Source: Clostridia bacterium (GTDB taxonomy: Bacteria; Bacillota; Clostridia; Oscillospirales; CAG-272). From it: a DNA stretch of 64,000 bases. Every line of letters begins with the position of its first letter. The stretch's first letter is position 1. The notes beneath the pieces were generated by a model, which worked only from the letters and a program-made list of their open reading frames with translations, was not told the DNA's origin and ran no database searches. Positions 53,157 through 62,496 of the stretch are shown here, one piece after another. The translations under genes and the position numbers were made by a program. The stretch covers positions 1 through 64,000 of the forward strand of contig JAFVUF010000024.1 in NCBI GenBank assembly GCA_017502875.1. Direction: 5' to 3'.

Positions 53157-53213
53157 GTATCAGGAAACAAAAAGTACATAGCATTAAAACCGACGTTTAT
53201 AATCACAGTAATT

Positions 53214-53396
53214 TTACGATTCTGACACTTTTTTTAAAAGCTCGAGGAGTTTTTTACAAAGCTCCTCGGGCATTTTTACGTTTCCGTTTATGAAATCGTC
53301 AAGCATAGACAGACTTATTTTTAGCTCTGAGCAGATAATAAGTCGGTGAACACCGCTGTTTTTTATCAACTCACCGAGCGAAACGTGTTTTTCCAT
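53214..53396 (-). CDS. Tiny HTH-like protein downstream of galM (60 aa)
   Basis: A 60-residue basic protein. The sequence CSELKISLSMLDDFINGNVKMPEELCKKLLELL (about 22-54) resembles the second half of a Cro/CI helix-turn-helix, with the NG-x-x-x-P turn seen in XRE domains. The N-terminal part is too short for a full five-helix fold. Its ATG overlaps the galM stop (TAATG), so it is probably translated by coupling. No terminator was recognised behind it. Function is unknown; it may autoregulate the gal unit. Confidence 0.6.
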   Translation of the reverse strand: MEKHVSLGELIKNSGVHRLIICSELKISLSMLDDFINGNVKMPEELCKKLLELLKKVSES

Positions 53397-54481
53397 TATA
53401 CTACGTCAAATTTAAAGAGCGCGACGCACTCATAGTCCTTACCGGGTCCGAAAATGCAGGAAGGGAAGTCGGGACGGTTGGGGGTATCGGGATAGAAGCC
53501 TGTTTCAAGGCAGATAGCGCCGTGTCTTCTTGCCTCTACACCGCCCTTGAAGGTGTTACCGCCCATCATATTACCCGCGTATACCTGAATTGCGGGAGCA
53601 TCTGTGTAAAGAGTTAGCCTTCTGCCGCTGCTTCTGTCAAGCAAAACCGCGCCCTTTTTAAGAACTGTGCTGTGCTTCCAGGTAATCTCCTCGTCGGTTT
53701 CGATAACAAAGGAGTGGTCGTAGCCGCCTCCTACTGTTTTGAGCTGCTCCTCGTCGCCGTCAATATCCTTTCCGATAAGCTTAGGAGTTCTGAAATCAAA
53801 TGCGGTTCCGGTAACGTCAACTATCTCGGTAGGAATAAAATTCTTATCGACAGCGACGAATTTACCGCAGTTAATCGTAAGCTCAAGGTCCTTATTATTC
53901 TGAGTATCGTAGCCTGCCATATTAAAGTAAGCGTGGTTAGTCATAGCGATAGGAGTGTCCTTATCGGAAATCGCATGGTATTTTATTACAAACTCGCCGT
54001 TATCGTCGAGTCTGTAAAGAACCTTTACGTCAACGTTTCCGGGGAAGCCCTCCTCGCCGTCAACGGAGGTGTAGGTAAGAGTGAGCTTATCCGCGCCGCA
54101 GCTCTGGCATTTACCGGTCTCGACAGCCCATATCTTTTTATCCCAGCCTATTTCCCCGCCGTGAAGAGCTGTGATACCGTTTTCATTCTTTGGAATATCG
54201 TAGGTAACGCCGTTAAGCTCAAATCTGCCGCCACTTATTCTGTTGGCGTATCTACCGATAAGCGCGCCGTTGTAGCCTCCGTTTTCAAGATATTCCTGCG
54301 CTGTGTCGTAGCCGCAGACGATATCCTTTACGGTACCGTCTTTTCCGGGCATTTTTACCGACTGGATAATACCGCCAAGGTCAAGAACAGTTATTTCGAT
54401 TCCGCAAGCGGAGGACATAGTGTAGGCGGTAACAGCTCTGCCGTCGTTTAGTTTACCGAATTCTTTTACAGTAATTGCCAT
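53396..54481 (-). CDS. galM: Aldose 1-epimerase (galactose mutarotase)
   Basis: Interconverts the alpha and beta anomers of galactose and glucose before phosphorylation. The 361-residue protein shows NRISGGRFELNGVTYDIPKNENG (about 80-102), ALHGGEIGWDK (about 104-114) and NHAYFNMAG (catalytic His about 178). QVYAGN and CLETGFYPDTPNRPDFPS (catalytic Glu about 326) follow. AGGGGA precedes the ATG. Second gene of the galT-galM unit, 21 bases after galT. Confidence 0.95.
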   Translation of the reverse strand: MAITVKEFGKLNDGRAVTAYTMSSACGIEITVLDLGGIIQSVKMPGKDGTVKDIVCGYDTAQEYLENGGYNGALIGRYANRISGGRFELNGVTYDIPKNENGITALHGGEIGWDKKIWAVETGKCQSCGADKLTLTYTSVDGEEGFPGNVDVKVLYRLDDNGEFVIKYHAISDKDTPIAMTNHAYFNMAGYDTQNNKDLELTINCGKFVAVDKNFIPTEIVDVTGTAFDFRTPKLIGKDIDGDEEQLKTVGGGYDHSFVIETDEEITWKHSTVLKKGAVLLDRSSGRRLTLYTDAPAIQVYAGNMMGGNTFKGGVEARRHGAICLETGFYPDTPNRPDFPSCIFGPGKDYECVALFKFDVV

Positions 54482-54502
54482 ATCGTTATCCCCTGTTCAG
54501 TA

Positions 54503-55498
54503 TTATTTGCCGCTTTTTAAGAACTTATCAACCGCGGCTCTGAGCTCCTCAGCCTTTGCTTCGGGGGCGGTGGGGTTGCAGTGCGCCCATATACCCGTCT
54601 CGGAGGAAGCCATAAACTGCTGCTTGTCAGCGGAGCGCATAGGCGGATAAAGCTCAATATGGAAATGGAAATAAGCGTCATTTCCCGGGTATTCATCCTC
54701 GGAGTTAACGGGGGCGTTGTGCATAGTCATCATATATGGGAACTTGTAGTCGAAAAGCTCGTCGTATGAGCCGAGAACAACCTTGATGATATCCGCAAGG
54801 TCAGCCTTGCCCTTTTCGTCAAGCTGATTAATTCTGCTGATGTGCTGCTTTGCGGCGATATAAACGCCGTAGGCGTAGTCAGCGAAGAAGGGCATATAAG
54901 CTATAAAGGTATCGTTTTCGTAAACGAGTCTCTTTTTGAAGGCAACCTCCTCCTCGACCATTGCGCAGAAAAGGCACTGACCGTTTTCGTCCTTGAATTT
55001 CCTTGCAGCGTTAAGCTCAAGCTCTATCTTCTTGGGCATTACGGAGAAGCCGTACATCTGACCGTGGGGGTGAGGCATTGTCGTACCGCACTTATCGCCT
55101 CTGTTCTCAAAGGGGAAAACGTACTTTATCTTCTCATCGCTCGCCATAGCGTTGAAGCGCTCAATCCACAGGTTAACTAGCTTTACGATATGCTCGCGGG
55201 GAAGCAGGCAAAGAGAACCGGTATGGTCGGGAGAATAGAGAATAACCTCGCACTTTCCGTAGGAGGGAGCAACCTTGTAAAGCCTTTTGCCCGCCTCGGT
55301 TACGGGGAATTCGGTTTCGGGGGGATTCTGGGAAAGCGCAGGAAAATCGTTATCGTACGCGTAAACGTCGTAATCGGGCACCTTACCGAATTTCGGGCAG
55401 AAGGGACAGTAGTCCTTGGGCATCTGGGGTCTGTTCTGGCGGTGGGACGCTATCATCGTCCAGTCGTCAATCATTGGGTTCCATCTAAGCTCAGCCAT
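54503..55498 (-). CDS. galT: Galactose-1-phosphate uridylyltransferase
   Basis: Exchanges UMP between UDP-glucose and galactose-1-phosphate in the Leloir pathway. The 331-residue protein is of the HIT-superfamily (class I) type. CPFCPKF near residue 32 and CLFCAMV near 175 are the metal-binding cysteine pairs, and MPHPHGQMYGF (about 138-148) holds the uridylylated His. AAAGGA precedes the ATG. A TATAAT (55540-55545 reversed) lies upstream with only a poor -35. It is co-transcribed with galM. Confidence 0.95.
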   Translation of the reverse strand: MAELRWNPMIDDWTMIASHRQNRPQMPKDYCPFCPKFGKVPDYDVYAYDNDFPALSQNPPETEFPVTEAGKRLYKVAPSYGKCEVILYSPDHTGSLCLLPREHIVKLVNLWIERFNAMASDEKIKYVFPFENRGDKCGTTMPHPHGQMYGFSVMPKKIELELNAARKFKDENGQCLFCAMVEEEVAFKKRLVYENDTFIAYMPFFADYAYGVYIAAKQHISRINQLDEKGKADLADIIKVVLGSYDELFDYKFPYMMTMHNAPVNSEDEYPGNDAYFHFHIELYPPMRSADKQQFMASSETGIWAHCNPTAPEAKAEELRAAVDKFLKSGK

Positions 55499-55582
55499 AA
55501 TAAATTCCTTTCAGTTTAAAGAAAATGATGTCAGTAAAAATTATAACACAGCGCTCTAAATATTGCAGTAGATATAGCCGAA

Positions 55583-56371
55583 TTAATTTGAGATTTTATT
55601 TTGTTTAGTTACTTCAAAGGCGAGAATAGCGGCGGCAGAGGCTGCTGAAAGCGCCATTGGAAAATCTCTGCCGTAGTCAAGCCTTACCGTACAGTCCGCC
55701 TGCGACGTAAGCGCCTTTGAAAAGCCGCGCCTTTCACCGCCTACCGCAAGAATAATAGGTTTTTTAAGGTCCGATAGGTGAGCAGGCGCGGGGGCGTTCA
55801 TATCGGAGCAAACAAGTCGGTAGCCTTTGGTTTTCAATGAAGCGGTAATTTCGGTATCGCTTCCGCAGATAATATCAATAAGCTCCGACGCGCCCGCGGA
55901 GGAGCGACATGCGATTCCCGCGGACATCATGGCGTTGTGGCGAGGCACGATAACTCCGTCAGCCCCGGCGGCGTAAACGGAGCGAATGGCGTAGCCGAGG
56001 TTATATGGGTCCTCAACGCCCTCCAAAATAACGTAGAAGCCGTTTTCCTTTGGAACGACTACCTTGTCGGGATAGCTTCGCTTTCCGCATAGCATAACGA
56101 CTCCGCCATGACTGTTTCCCGTGGCGTAAAGCTCAAGCTCCTCTTTTTTTACTACGCAAAGCTCGTAGCCGTAGACGAAAGAGCGAGCCTTTAAAAAACC
56201 GAGAAGCTTGCCGTTTCCCTTGACCGAATCCTCGGAAAAGAGCACAGTCTTTATCTCTCTGTCGGTTACTCCCTTGTCCTTTCCTTCGAAAACGGAGCGA
56301 ACCGACACCATTCCCTCAAAAACGTCAATATCTGATAAATCAAGCGAGTTTTTTGTTGTATTTTGTAGCAT
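55583..56371 (-). CDS. SpoU/TrmH-family RNA 2'-O-methyltransferase
   Basis: A SAM-dependent knotted methyltransferase that modifies ribose in tRNA or rRNA. After an N-terminal substrate-binding domain (to about 100), motif 1 is VEDPYNLGYAIRSVYAAGADG (about 120-140) and motif 2 is VGGERRGFS (about 218). Motif 3 reads FPMALSAASAAAIL, where the usual S-L-N is replaced by A-L-S. The ATG at 56371 has AAAGGAAG 6 bases upstream; the in-frame ATG at 56392 does not. RlmB is one possibility, but the target nucleotide is not determinable. Confidence 0.87.
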   Translation of the reverse strand: MLQNTTKNSLDLSDIDVFEGMVSVRSVFEGKDKGVTDREIKTVLFSEDSVKGNGKLLGFLKARSFVYGYELCVVKKEELELYATGNSHGGVVMLCGKRSYPDKVVVPKENGFYVILEGVEDPYNLGYAIRSVYAAGADGVIVPRHNAMMSAGIACRSSAGASELIDIICGSDTEITASLKTKGYRLVCSDMNAPAPAHLSDLKKPIILAVGGERRGFSKALTSQADCTVRLDYGRDFPMALSAASAAAILAFEVTKQNKISN

Positions 56372-56495
56372 ATCAAGCTTCCTTTTCAGCATATACTTCC
56401 CTAAACGTTTTTATTTTAGCATAATTATGAGCATTTTTCAAGTGCTAAAACAAAAATAGAAAAATTTTACCGCAAATGCGGAAAAGGAGCTTTTT

Positions 56496-57176
56496 ATGAG
56501 ATATCTGCTTTCACTTCTTTTGCGTTTTCATTATATGTTTTTGCGCGTTACGCAAAACAGGGAATTTCCGCCACCGCTTTCGGATGATGAGGAAAAAGAG
56601 TGTATAAAAGCTCTTGAACATAATGACATGGCGGCGAGGAACAAGCTGATAGAGCATAATCTCCGTCTCGTAGCGCATATCGTCAAGAAATATTACGCTC
56701 AGAGTAAAAATCAGGACGACCTTACTTCGATAGGAACGATAGGTCTTATTAAGGCGGTTGATACATATAAAAACGGAAACGGAACCAGATTCGCCACGTA
56801 TGCGTCAAAATGTATTCAGAATGAGATACTTATGTATTTCCGTTCCCGCAAAAAGCTTTCGGCAGAGGTGTCGCTGAGCGATACGATTGATATAGACAAG
56901 GACGGAAACCCTCTGACTTATATGGACGTAATAAGCGCTCCGGATACCATCGCCGAGGAGCTTGACCTTAAAATGATGAGCGAGAAGGCGAAGCGGATAA
57001 TAATGAACTGTCTTGAAGGCAGAGAAAAGCAGATAATAGTGTATAGATACGGGCTTAACGGAGATAAGCCGCTTACGCAGCGAGAGCTTGCGGATAAGCT
57101 GAATATTTCACGCTCCTACGTATCGAGAATAGAAAAATCGGCGCTTGAAAAGATAAAGGTGCGGTTATTAAGATAA
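56496..57176 (+). CDS. sigK: Sporulation sigma factor sigma-K (pro-form)
   Basis: A late mother-cell RNA polymerase sigma factor, 226 aa. The first about 17 residues are hydrophobic and basic (RYLLSLLLRFHYMFLRV), matching the pro-peptide that SpoIVFB removes. Region 2 then contains ARNKLIEHNLRLVAHIVKKYY and GTIGLIKAVDTY, and region 4 ends with LTQRELADKLNISRSYVSRIEKSALEKIK. The reading frame is continuous, so the gene is not split by a skin-type prophage. AAAAGGAG lies 5-6 bases before the ATG. It pairs functionally with spoIIID in the window. Confidence 0.95.
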   Translation: MRYLLSLLLRFHYMFLRVTQNREFPPPLSDDEEKECIKALEHNDMAARNKLIEHNLRLVAHIVKKYYAQSKNQDDLTSIGTIGLIKAVDTYKNGNGTRFATYASKCIQNEILMYFRSRKKLSAEVSLSDTIDIDKDGNPLTYMDVISAPDTIAEELDLKMMSEKAKRIIMNCLEGREKQIIVYRYGLNGDKPLTQRELADKLNISRSYVSRIEKSALEKIKVRLLR

Positions 57177-57184
57177 CAAAAAAA

Positions 57185-57222
57185 TAAAACGGCTTCGCAA
57201 GGCTCTGCGAGGCCGTTTTGCG
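57185..57222 (+). terminator. Rho-independent terminator after sigK
   Basis: AAAACGGC-TTCGCA / TGCGAG-GCCGTTTT stem; the U tract is only four bases, so termination may be partial. Confidence 0.72.
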
Positions 57223-57262
57223 TATAATTGATTAAAATATTTCAAAATTAATGTAGTAAAAC

Positions 57263-57291
57263 TTGACTTTTGACAGTCGGTGTAGTATAAT
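57263..57291 (+). promoter_or_regulatory. Sigma-A promoter of the ABC transporter operon
   Basis: TTGACT (57263-57268) and TATAAT (57286-57291), 17-bp spacing. A leader of about 90 bases follows before the GTG start. Confidence 0.85.
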
Positions 57292-57388
57292 AGCAAAAGA
57301 TAAACATAAAACGAATAAGTGTTTGTGCTTTAACAAACAGCTTGACATTTAGCAAAAGACCTAATAAACATAAAACGGAGTGCTTACA

Positions 57389-60127
57389 GTGGGGAAAATA
57401 CTAAGAGGCTTAGGACGTGAAATAAAGCTTGGATTTAAAACCGTTACCTATAATTTCAAGCAATATATCTGCTTCTTTATAGCGATACTTGCTATGCAGG
57501 TAATGTTTGGAATTATTGTAATGAGCTCGTCCAACAATATTTACCAACACGAAAAGAAAACTATTGAGGATTACGGAGATTCAACAAGCGGATACCATTT
57601 CGCAATGACCAATCTGCCGAAGGACGTAGTTAAATATTACGACAAGCTTGATATAGAGCATTTAGGATACTATATAACAACCGACGATAACTTTGTATAC
57701 GTTTACATTGATACCGAGACTGAGGAGGGAATAGCCTCAAAGTCGCTTGAACAGTATTTCAAGGAATTCAAAACAAAGCACGCGAGTAAGATGAACAACT
57801 ATATAAAGACTGAGGACATAAATTTTGAGTTTTCGCCTTTATACGAGCTTGAAGATACGGTACTGTCAATGCGGCTTGAATGCGCGGTGAAGCTGCTTGT
57901 TCTGGCGCTTGTATCAATTGCGGTTATTATCCTTCTTTTTAATATCAGGCTTAATCATTTCAAGTTTACCTACGGTATATATATGTCCTTTGGCGCTGAT
58001 ACTAAAAAGCTGTTTTCAACGAGCTTCTGGGAGATGATGGTAATAGGTCTCTTAACAGTCATTCCGGCGGGAGTAATAGCCACCTTTACAGATTACTATT
58101 TTTACGTATCGGGGGACTATAAATACAGATTTGCGCCTTGGCTTATGGCGTACGCGCTTATATTCATTATCCCCGTATTGATTATTTCGGTGTTCGTGCC
58201 TGTTAAAATAACGGCATCAAAACCGCCTCTAAAGCTTCTTCTCGCTGAGGATAACTCTAACCTTGTATCGTCTCCGAGGTATTCAACCCAGCTTTTCGGA
58301 AAGAAGTTCCCACATTCATACGAGATGCTTGGATTATGGAGATTCAGAAAATATTGCGCTACGCTTGTCGCAAGCTCGGTTCTTTTTGCTTCAATATTCG
58401 TTTGGATAACCTTCTTTAAGGATATTTACAGCTTTACAAATGAACAGGACAGAGCTGAGTTTACCGTTAACAACAAATACGAGGTGAAAGAGATAACTGA
58501 ATATGTATCTCCTACCGACGAGGAAATAGATAAATATTCGCTCAACGAAACAAATGCCCTAAAGAAAGCAAGAAATAAGCTTTATAAATACGAAATTGGC
58601 GATATAAACATTGAACAGTACATGAAATATGTAGCTGACTACGAAAAATATTTCATCGGTGATTATAAGATTGAAAGAGCGCCAAACGGAGTCAAGGTTA
58701 CGGCAGTATATGACGCAAACGGAACAGACGTCTGGGATGAGTTCGTAACGGCAAGAGAAAACATAGTCAAGCCGGATTACATAGAAGCTCTTACCGGAGG
58801 AAAGGATCAAACCTCGTTGAAGTCTTTCCAGGAGCACGAGAAGTATCTTGATAAGGAGAAATACGTTATTACCGTCGATCCAAGCGGGTACGTATCAAAT
58901 GTCATAGCTAAAATTAAGGTTGAAAAAGAGCTTGAAATATTTGGAGAAATATTGCCGTCTTACAGAACTGAGCTTGATAGTATTGTATCAGATTACGGCC
59001 ACACCTACAAGCAATGTGTTTCTGACGAAAGCTCAAATTACGCATATTTGGCGTTAAAGCTTGACAACGTAAGAGCATTCTCAGGTTATGAGGTAAACCT
59101 GAAAAACAGAACCGAGAGGATAACTTCGAGGGTAGATTATTTTGCTCTTGACGATGAGGCGGAGGTTATAAACTATCTTCAAAAGAACTACGATATTGAC
59201 GGCGACGTCATGGATATAAATGATGGAGGAAAGGTTATTATTTCCGAAACGGCCGCCAACCGTAAGGTGCTTAAAATAAAGCCCGGAGATACAATAGAGA
59301 TAAGAGTACGCAGGGGCAATAAGGTTACATCAAAGGCAACCTCTCCGGAGGATTACCTTGCTGACCTTATCAGAGAGGGAGAGGAATTTGAGACTTATAC
59401 CTTCACTGTCGCGGCTGTTGTTAAGAATATGCCTACCGCGACCAATCTTCCTATTTTTCTTTCCGAAAAGGATTTCACTGAGATTACAGGCTCCAAGGTG
59501 CAGTATAACCAGATATCCGTTTACGTTGCGCCTACAATTAGCGGTGTTGAAATAAGCGCGCTTCACAGCGAGCTGGTTGAATGGGCTGACGATTTCGCAA
59601 CTGTTAAGTGGAATGACGCGGTATCGGAAAGCAGAGAAAAGGCTGAGCACAGAAATATCCCTGTAATTCAGATGATAGCGTTGTTTGCGCTTATACTGTC
59701 GCCGCTGTTCTGGTTCTTCTCCCAGATAATGTTCTTTGGAAAGAGAGAAGAAGAATTCAGTATGCTGCGAGGCATGGGAGCAACGGAAAAGGAAATTAAG
59801 AGGATATTCTCAAAGGACGGTCTGGTGCTCGCGGGCTTGGGTGTGCTTGCTACCGTTATATTCAGCGCGATAGGCGTGTTTGCTATTCATAAGATAAATA
59901 TGGCGTTTGTGGCGAGACTCGATACCGATGCAAGAGTCCTTTATAAATTAAACTACGGACTGTTCGTTCAAAATCTTAACGGTGAGGAAATAATTAATCC
60001 GCTTTGGATAGCTCTTGCAATAGCCGTGGTGTTTACGGCTATATGCGGTTATTTTTCCTCTATGATTCCGTATCTGATAGACAGGAAAAAGGCTAAAAAG
60101 GCAATCTCTAAAGAATTCGGCGAATAA
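57389..60127 (+). CDS. ABC transporter permease, FtsX-type
   Basis: A 912-residue membrane permease of the FtsX/MacB superfamily. A lone helix at about 27-47 is followed by helices near 165-185, 210-232, 252-272 and 320-340 forming the first FtsX unit. A large extracytoplasmic region (about 345-755) follows, then a second set of helices (about 762-785, 815-835, 872-895) with the FtsX signature LRGMGATEKEIKRIF. A GTG at 57389 with GGAG 8 bases upstream is chosen; an earlier GTG at 57380 lies on the Shine-Dalgarno. It works with the ATPase gene 30 bases downstream. The substrate is unknown; relatives handle antimicrobial peptides, lipoproteins or cell-division cues. Confidence 0.88.
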   Translation: MGKILRGLGREIKLGFKTVTYNFKQYICFFIAILAMQVMFGIIVMSSSNNIYQHEKKTIEDYGDSTSGYHFAMTNLPKDVVKYYDKLDIEHLGYYITTDDNFVYVYIDTETEEGIASKSLEQYFKEFKTKHASKMNNYIKTEDINFEFSPLYELEDTVLSMRLECAVKLLVLALVSIAVIILLFNIRLNHFKFTYGIYMSFGADTKKLFSTSFWEMMVIGLLTVIPAGVIATFTDYYFYVSGDYKYRFAPWLMAYALIFIIPVLIISVFVPVKITASKPPLKLLLAEDNSNLVSSPRYSTQLFGKKFPHSYEMLGLWRFRKYCATLVASSVLFASIFVWITFFKDIYSFTNEQDRAEFTVNNKYEVKEITEYVSPTDEEIDKYSLNETNALKKARNKLYKYEIGDINIEQYMKYVADYEKYFIGDYKIERAPNGVKVTAVYDANGTDVWDEFVTARENIVKPDYIEALTGGKDQTSLKSFQEHEKYLDKEKYVITVDPSGYVSNVIAKIKVEKELEIFGEILPSYRTELDSIVSDYGHTYKQCVSDESSNYAYLALKLDNVRAFSGYEVNLKNRTERITSRVDYFALDDEAEVINYLQKNYDIDGDVMDINDGGKVIISETAANRKVLKIKPGDTIEIRVRRGNKVTSKATSPEDYLADLIREGEEFETYTFTVAAVVKNMPTATNLPIFLSEKDFTEITGSKVQYNQISVYVAPTISGVEISALHSELVEWADDFATVKWNDAVSESREKAEHRNIPVIQMIALFALILSPLFWFFSQIMFFGKREEEFSMLRGMGATEKEIKRIFSKDGLVLAGLGVLATVIFSAIGVFAIHKINMAFVARLDTDARVLYKLNYGLFVQNLNGEEIINPLWIALAIAVVFTAICGYFSSMIPYLIDRKKAKKAISKEFGE

Positions 60128-60157
60128 AAGTGTAGAGAAAGGCAACGGTAAATATAA

Positions 60158-60898
60158 ATGAGCATTTTATCAACTGAAAACGTAATAAAGCAGTTTAAAC
60201 AGTACGACGAGGTAGTAACAGCGGTAAACAGAGTTTCCCTTAATGTAGAGGACGGAGAGTTTATTGCCATAATAGGAACGTCAGGATCAGGTAAAAGTAC
60301 GTTTCTTAATCTTTGCGCCGGACTTGACAGGCCGAATTCTGGTTCCATCAAAATCAGAGGAAACGATATAACCCAGATGAAGCCTGATGAGCTGAGTCGC
60401 TTCAGAGGGAATTTTATCGGTTTTATTTATCAGAAGCACAATCTTATTCCGCAGTATACCGCGCTTGAAAATATCCTTATTCCAACGATAATGTGTAATA
60501 AAGAGGAGTTTAAGTACGAGGAGCACTTAAAGAAGCTTGTAAAGGCGCTTGATCTTGAATCAAGACTTCATCATCTTCCGTCTGAGCTTTCGGGCGGTCA
60601 ACAGCAGAGAGTTGCCATAGCGAGAGCTATGATAAACCGTCCGCAGGTTATTTTTGCTGATGAGCCAACGGGTAACCTTGACAGAGAAAACGCGGACGAG
60701 GTACTCGATCTTCTTCTTGCTACTAAGGAACAGATGTCTCAAACGCTCGTTATGGTAACGCATGACCTTAAAATTGCTGACCGCGCGGATAAGATATACA
60801 AAATGGATAACGGAGTGCTTACGCTTTACAAGGATAAGGACGGCTACAAGCGTAATTCCTTTGAGGCTGAGCATAACGAGAATAAGCAGGCATTTTAA
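60158..60898 (+). CDS. ABC transporter ATP-binding protein (MacB/LolD-like)
   Basis: A 246-residue nucleotide-binding subunit. It has Walker A GTSGSGKST (about 38-46), the Q-loop FIYQKHNL, the ABC signature LSGGQQQRVAIARAM (about 145-159), Walker B VIFADEPTGNLD and the H-loop MVTHDLK, all intact. The FADEPTGNLD form is typical of the MacB/FtsE/LolD type that pairs with FtsX permeases. AAAGG precedes the ATG. Second gene of a two-gene operon ended by a strong hairpin. Confidence 0.94.
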   Translation: MSILSTENVIKQFKQYDEVVTAVNRVSLNVEDGEFIAIIGTSGSGKSTFLNLCAGLDRPNSGSIKIRGNDITQMKPDELSRFRGNFIGFIYQKHNLIPQYTALENILIPTIMCNKEEFKYEEHLKKLVKALDLESRLHHLPSELSGGQQQRVAIARAMINRPQVIFADEPTGNLDRENADEVLDLLLATKEQMSQTLVMVTHDLKIADRADKIYKMDNGVLTLYKDKDGYKRNSFEAEHNENKQAF

Positions 60899-60915
60899 AT
60901 GCCATTATTACAATT

Positions 60916-60950
60916 AAAAACGGCTTTGCTTGAAAGCAAAGCCATTTTTG
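60916..60950. terminator. Bidirectional terminator between the ABC operon and the lipoprotein gene
   Basis: GGCTTTGCTT-GA-AAGCAAAGCC perfect stem (60922-60943) flanked by A and T runs on both sides. Confidence 0.88.
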
Positions 60951-60963
60951 TTTATGAAGCAAT

Positions 60964-62496
60964 TTACTTAGCGTAAAGATACCCGTCAACAGTTTCCCAT
61001 TCACTTGAAGCCCAGCCAAAATCACTTATATTTGCCTCTGTAAAATATAAAGAAACCTTAGCTGTTCCGTTTTTTCCGAGGGTTGACGGATTCTCCTTGC
61101 CGTTTAAGGTGTAGGTTGCGTTTTGATTATAGAAAGAAAGGCGTATATTTGTTTTTGAAGTCTCGTCTGAAATATAACCGTAAAGGGTTCCGAGCAGCAT
61201 ATGATCAATTTTTCCATGCACTACATTAAGGTCCCCGTAGGAAAAGCAGCCTTTAACATAAAAATCCGCAACGTAATTATCTGCGTTAGAATTGCCTTTC
61301 GTGGTGGATATATACCCAAAGCCTGTCGAAGCGAAGGAATTTTTTGCTGTGGCTTTCAGGGAAACGTCGCAGAGCGTATAGCAGTGAGTAAAATCTGTAT
61401 ACGCGATATACGCGGCAATACCGCCTGCGTAAGCGGCGCAATCGTTTCCTACCGCGGTAACGGTTTTATCAATAGCGTAGCAGCGAGTGAAGGTAGTTTT
61501 ATCGGTTTCGTTCGGAGCGCTTGAAACCCCAACAATTCCGCCGGCGTAAGCGGCGCCTTGAAGCGCCTCGGTAGCGTTAACTTCAAGTGTCTCAGCGTAT
61601 ACGTCTGCCTCGGAGCGACAGACAGTGTAGCTTCCCTTGCGAGTATTTCCGACTAAGCCTGCCGCATAAGCGACTCCGTTACTTGCTACTGCCTTGACAG
61701 AGCCCCTAACGACTGTGTGGCTGACCGATGAGTCAAGCAAAGCCAATGCCGCAATTCCACCCGACACGGCGCGGTTTTTTGAATCGGCAGTTTCAATCTG
61801 GGCGTCTGAAACGCAATTTGTGATTTCGCCGTCCTCAAGTATTCCGCAGATACCGCCGGCGTAGGAATTGAACAGCTTGCTTTTAGAATAGACCTTGCCG
61901 CTTACCGAGCAGTTATTTACGGTTGTATTGATAGCGTAACCTGTGATAATTCCCGAGGTTACAAAGCAGTATTCGTCTGTCGATACTGCGGAGATATCAG
62001 CATTAGTTACGTTAATGCTTGATACAGTCGCTCCGTTAGTCGCGCCGAAAAGACCTGCGTAAGCGTATGAATAGGTTTTAGTAGGGCCGACTGCAGCTTC
62101 GCTTACGGAAACCTTAACATTGCTTATTGTAAAGCGCTCACCCTCCGCGCTTTTCAGCGTACCCTTGAAGGGATACTCATAGTTTCCAATAGGGGCGAAC
62201 GTAACGCCTGTCATATCAATATCGTTCATAAGGATATAGGTGCCGTTTTGAGCGATTTTTTTCAGGTCGTCAGCAGTTCTAATCTCGATAACTGCGTTTG
62301 CGTCTCCGACTGCAATCGGAGGCGGCTCCTGCGGCTTTGCCCCGTTATTTTCAGGACCGCCCGCTATTGAACCGGTGAATTCATCGTCAACGTTAGGCTC
62401 ATCTGTTTCGTCCACCTCGTCCTTACATGCGACAATGGAGAAGGTAAGCATAAGCAAAGCAAGAAAAAGAGCTAAAAATCTTTTTGCTGAAATCAT
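60964..62496 (-). CDS. Surface lipoprotein with GLUG-like repeats
   Basis: A 510-residue exported lipoprotein. The signal peptide (about 1-23) ends in a lipobox SIVAC, so Cys24 would be lipidated. An acidic Asp/Glu/Pro linker follows. From about residue 65 the chain has repeated AYAGGIVG/SYAGGICG-type units every 40-50 residues, with many short strands, suggesting a GLUG-like right-handed beta-helix as in some clostridial adhesins. The ATG begins directly after the yidC stop with no spacer, and its AAAGGA lies inside the end of yidC, so translation is tightly coupled. The function is unknown; an adhesin or binding role is plausible. Confidence 0.82.
   Translation of the reverse strand: MISAKRFLALFLALLMLTFSIVACKDEVDETDEPNVDDEFTGSIAGGPENNGAKPQEPPPIAVGDANAVIEIRTADDLKKIAQNGTYILMNDIDMTGVTFAPIGNYEYPFKGTLKSAEGERFTISNVKVSVSEAAVGPTKTYSYAYAGLFGATNGATVSSINVTNADISAVSTDEYCFVTSGIITGYAINTTVNNCSVSGKVYSKSKLFNSYAGGICGILEDGEITNCVSDAQIETADSKNRAVSGGIAALALLDSSVSHTVVRGSVKAVASNGVAYAAGLVGNTRKGSYTVCRSEADVYAETLEVNATEALQGAAYAGGIVGVSSAPNETDKTTFTRCYAIDKTVTAVGNDCAAYAGGIAAYIAYTDFTHCYTLCDVSLKATAKNSFASTGFGYISTTKGNSNADNYVADFYVKGCFSYGDLNVVHGKIDHMLLGTLYGYISDETSKTNIRLSFYNQNATYTLNGKENPSTLGKNGTAKVSLYFTEANISDFGWASSEWETVDGYLYAK

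Noticed and set aside
56496..57176. Skin-element interruption of sigK
   Set aside because: The reading frame from the pro-peptide to region 4 is continuous, with no recombinase or attachment-site duplication.
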